A DNA stretch of 5,250 nucleotides, from the NCBI GenBank assembly GCA_937942205.1, contig CALDFO010000254.1:1-5250 (forward strand), read 5' to 3'. Positions 4,695-5,250 of the stretch are shown here, in pieces. The notes beneath the pieces are model-generated. The model had not been told where the DNA came from. It saw only the letters and a list, made by a program, of their open reading frames with translations, and searched no databases. The number at the start of each line of letters is the position of its first letter. Position 1 is the first letter of the stretch. The translations under genes and the position numbers were made by a program. This stretch comes from an uncultured Alphaproteobacteria bacterium (GTDB lineage Bacteria > Pseudomonadota > Alphaproteobacteria > Micropepsales > Micropepsaceae).

Positions 4695-5250
4695 TTAGCC
4701 GAAACGGCCAGTAATATACTGCTCGGTCCGCTTATTGTCGGGCGCGGTGAAGATCTTTTCCGTCGCCCCATATTCGATCAACTCGCCCAGATACATGAAG
4801 GCGGTGTAATCGCTGGAACGGCTGGCCTGCTGCATGTTGTGGGTGACGATCACGATGGTGTAGTCGTTCGCCAGTTCCTCGATCAGTTCCTCGATCTTGG
4901 CGGTGGAGATCGGGTCCAGCGCCGAGCAGGGCTCGTCCAGCAGGATCACTTCCGGCTTGGTCGCCACGCTGCGCGCGATGCACAGGCGCTGCTGCTGGCC
5001 GCCCGACAGCGACAGGCCCGAAGCGTTCAGCTTGTCCTTCACCTCGGTCCACAGCGCGGCGCGGGACAGGGCGCTTTCCACCCGGCCGTCCATCTCGGAC
5101 TTGGGAAGGCGCTCATACAGCTTTATGCCGAAGGCGACATTGTCATAGATCGACATGGGAAAGGGCGTGGGCTTCTGGAACACCATGCCGATGCGGGCGC
5201 GCAGCAGGTTGAGATCCTTGGCCTTGAGGATGTTCTCGCCGTCCATCACG
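4695..5250 (-). CDS. pstB: PstB, phosphate ABC-transporter ATP-binding protein, N-terminal part cut off
   Basis: The gene reads leftward from beyond base 5250 to a TAA at 4695-4697. About 185 C-terminal residues are present; PstB is usually about 250-260, so some 70 residues including Walker A lie outside. The GTG at 5247-5249 is an internal codon before MDGENI. Counting from it, the Q-loop VFQKPTPFP is at 23-31, the ABC signature LSGGQQQR at 81-88, Walker B VILLDEP at 101-107, the D-loop SALD at 109-112 and the switch histidine in VTHNMQQA at H137. [20 protein letters not shown] and the GRFG end are characteristic of PstB rather than other ABC ATPases. It energises high-affinity phosphate import with PstA and PstC at the inner membrane, fed by periplasmic PstS, and takes part in Pho-regulon signalling. 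pstSCA would be expected to the right. phoU, which often follows pstB, does not follow here. Confidence 0.96.
   Translation of the reverse strand, partial: VMDGENILKAKDLNLLRARIGMVFQKPTPFPMSIYDNVAFGIKLYERLPKSEMDGRVESALSRAALWTEVKDKLNASGLSLSGGQQQRLCIARSVATKPEVILLDEPCSALDPISTAKIEELIEELANDYTIVIVTHNMQQASRSSDYTAFMYLGELIEYGATEKIFTAPDNKRTEQYITGRFG

Noticed and set aside
4586..4771. 61-residue minus-strand open frame overlapping the end of pstB
   Set aside because: It overlaps pstB in another frame and otherwise translates the CGTAC/GTACG element; no support as a gene.
1..5250. An undescribed defence, phage or mobile system
   Set aside because: All large frames belong to housekeeping or transport families; no integrase, transposase, nuclease, toxin pair or target-site duplication was found.

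Overview
The window is about 5.2 kb of high-GC bacterial DNA holding six protein genes: two cut by the window edges and four complete. The proteins (ComM/YifB-type ATPase, PstB, a DUF3311 plus solute:sodium symporter pair resembling rhizobial MctP-type carboxylate permeases), the strong G/C bias at third positions and the palindromic intergenic repeats suggest an alphaproteobacterium. This is inferred from sequence style and recollection of relatives; there is no rRNA or other marker here.

Layout, left to right. (1) Positions 1-1431, + strand: the 3' part of a comM/yifB gene, with only the first few dozen codons missing. (2) 1492-1713, +: a 73-residue protein with two membrane helices, 60 nt behind comM and with a strong Shine-Dalgarno. 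A perfect 12-bp GC-rich hairpin without a T-run follows it. (3) 1851-2384, +: an exported cupin-fold protein with its own candidate promoter, closed by a textbook terminator at 2412-2451. (4) 2466-2684 and 2681-4240, +: a DUF3311 membrane peptide and a 519-residue SSS-family transporter that overlap by ATGA and are surely co-translated. (5) 4241-4694: a 454-bp gap between convergent genes with no credible gene but packed with palindromes: two copies of a modular repeat bracketed by CCCCCTCCG and CACCTCCCCC, several more hairpins, and a bidirectional terminator at 4548-4577. (6) 4695-5250, -: the C-terminal ~185 residues of the phosphate ABC-transporter ATPase PstB, running off the right edge.

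The genes look like ordinary housekeeping and transport functions (DNA branch migration, carboxylate-type solute uptake, phosphate uptake) plus two small envelope proteins without an assigned role. I see no CRISPR array, insertion sequence, tRNA, phage gene or recognisable defence system. The most notable non-gene signals are inverted repeats that could mask the ribosome binding sites of two consecutive genes (73-residue membrane protein and cupin), a terminator interleaved with a possible promoter just before DUF3311, the repeat cluster at 4257-4536, and the lack of phoU immediately downstream of pstB.
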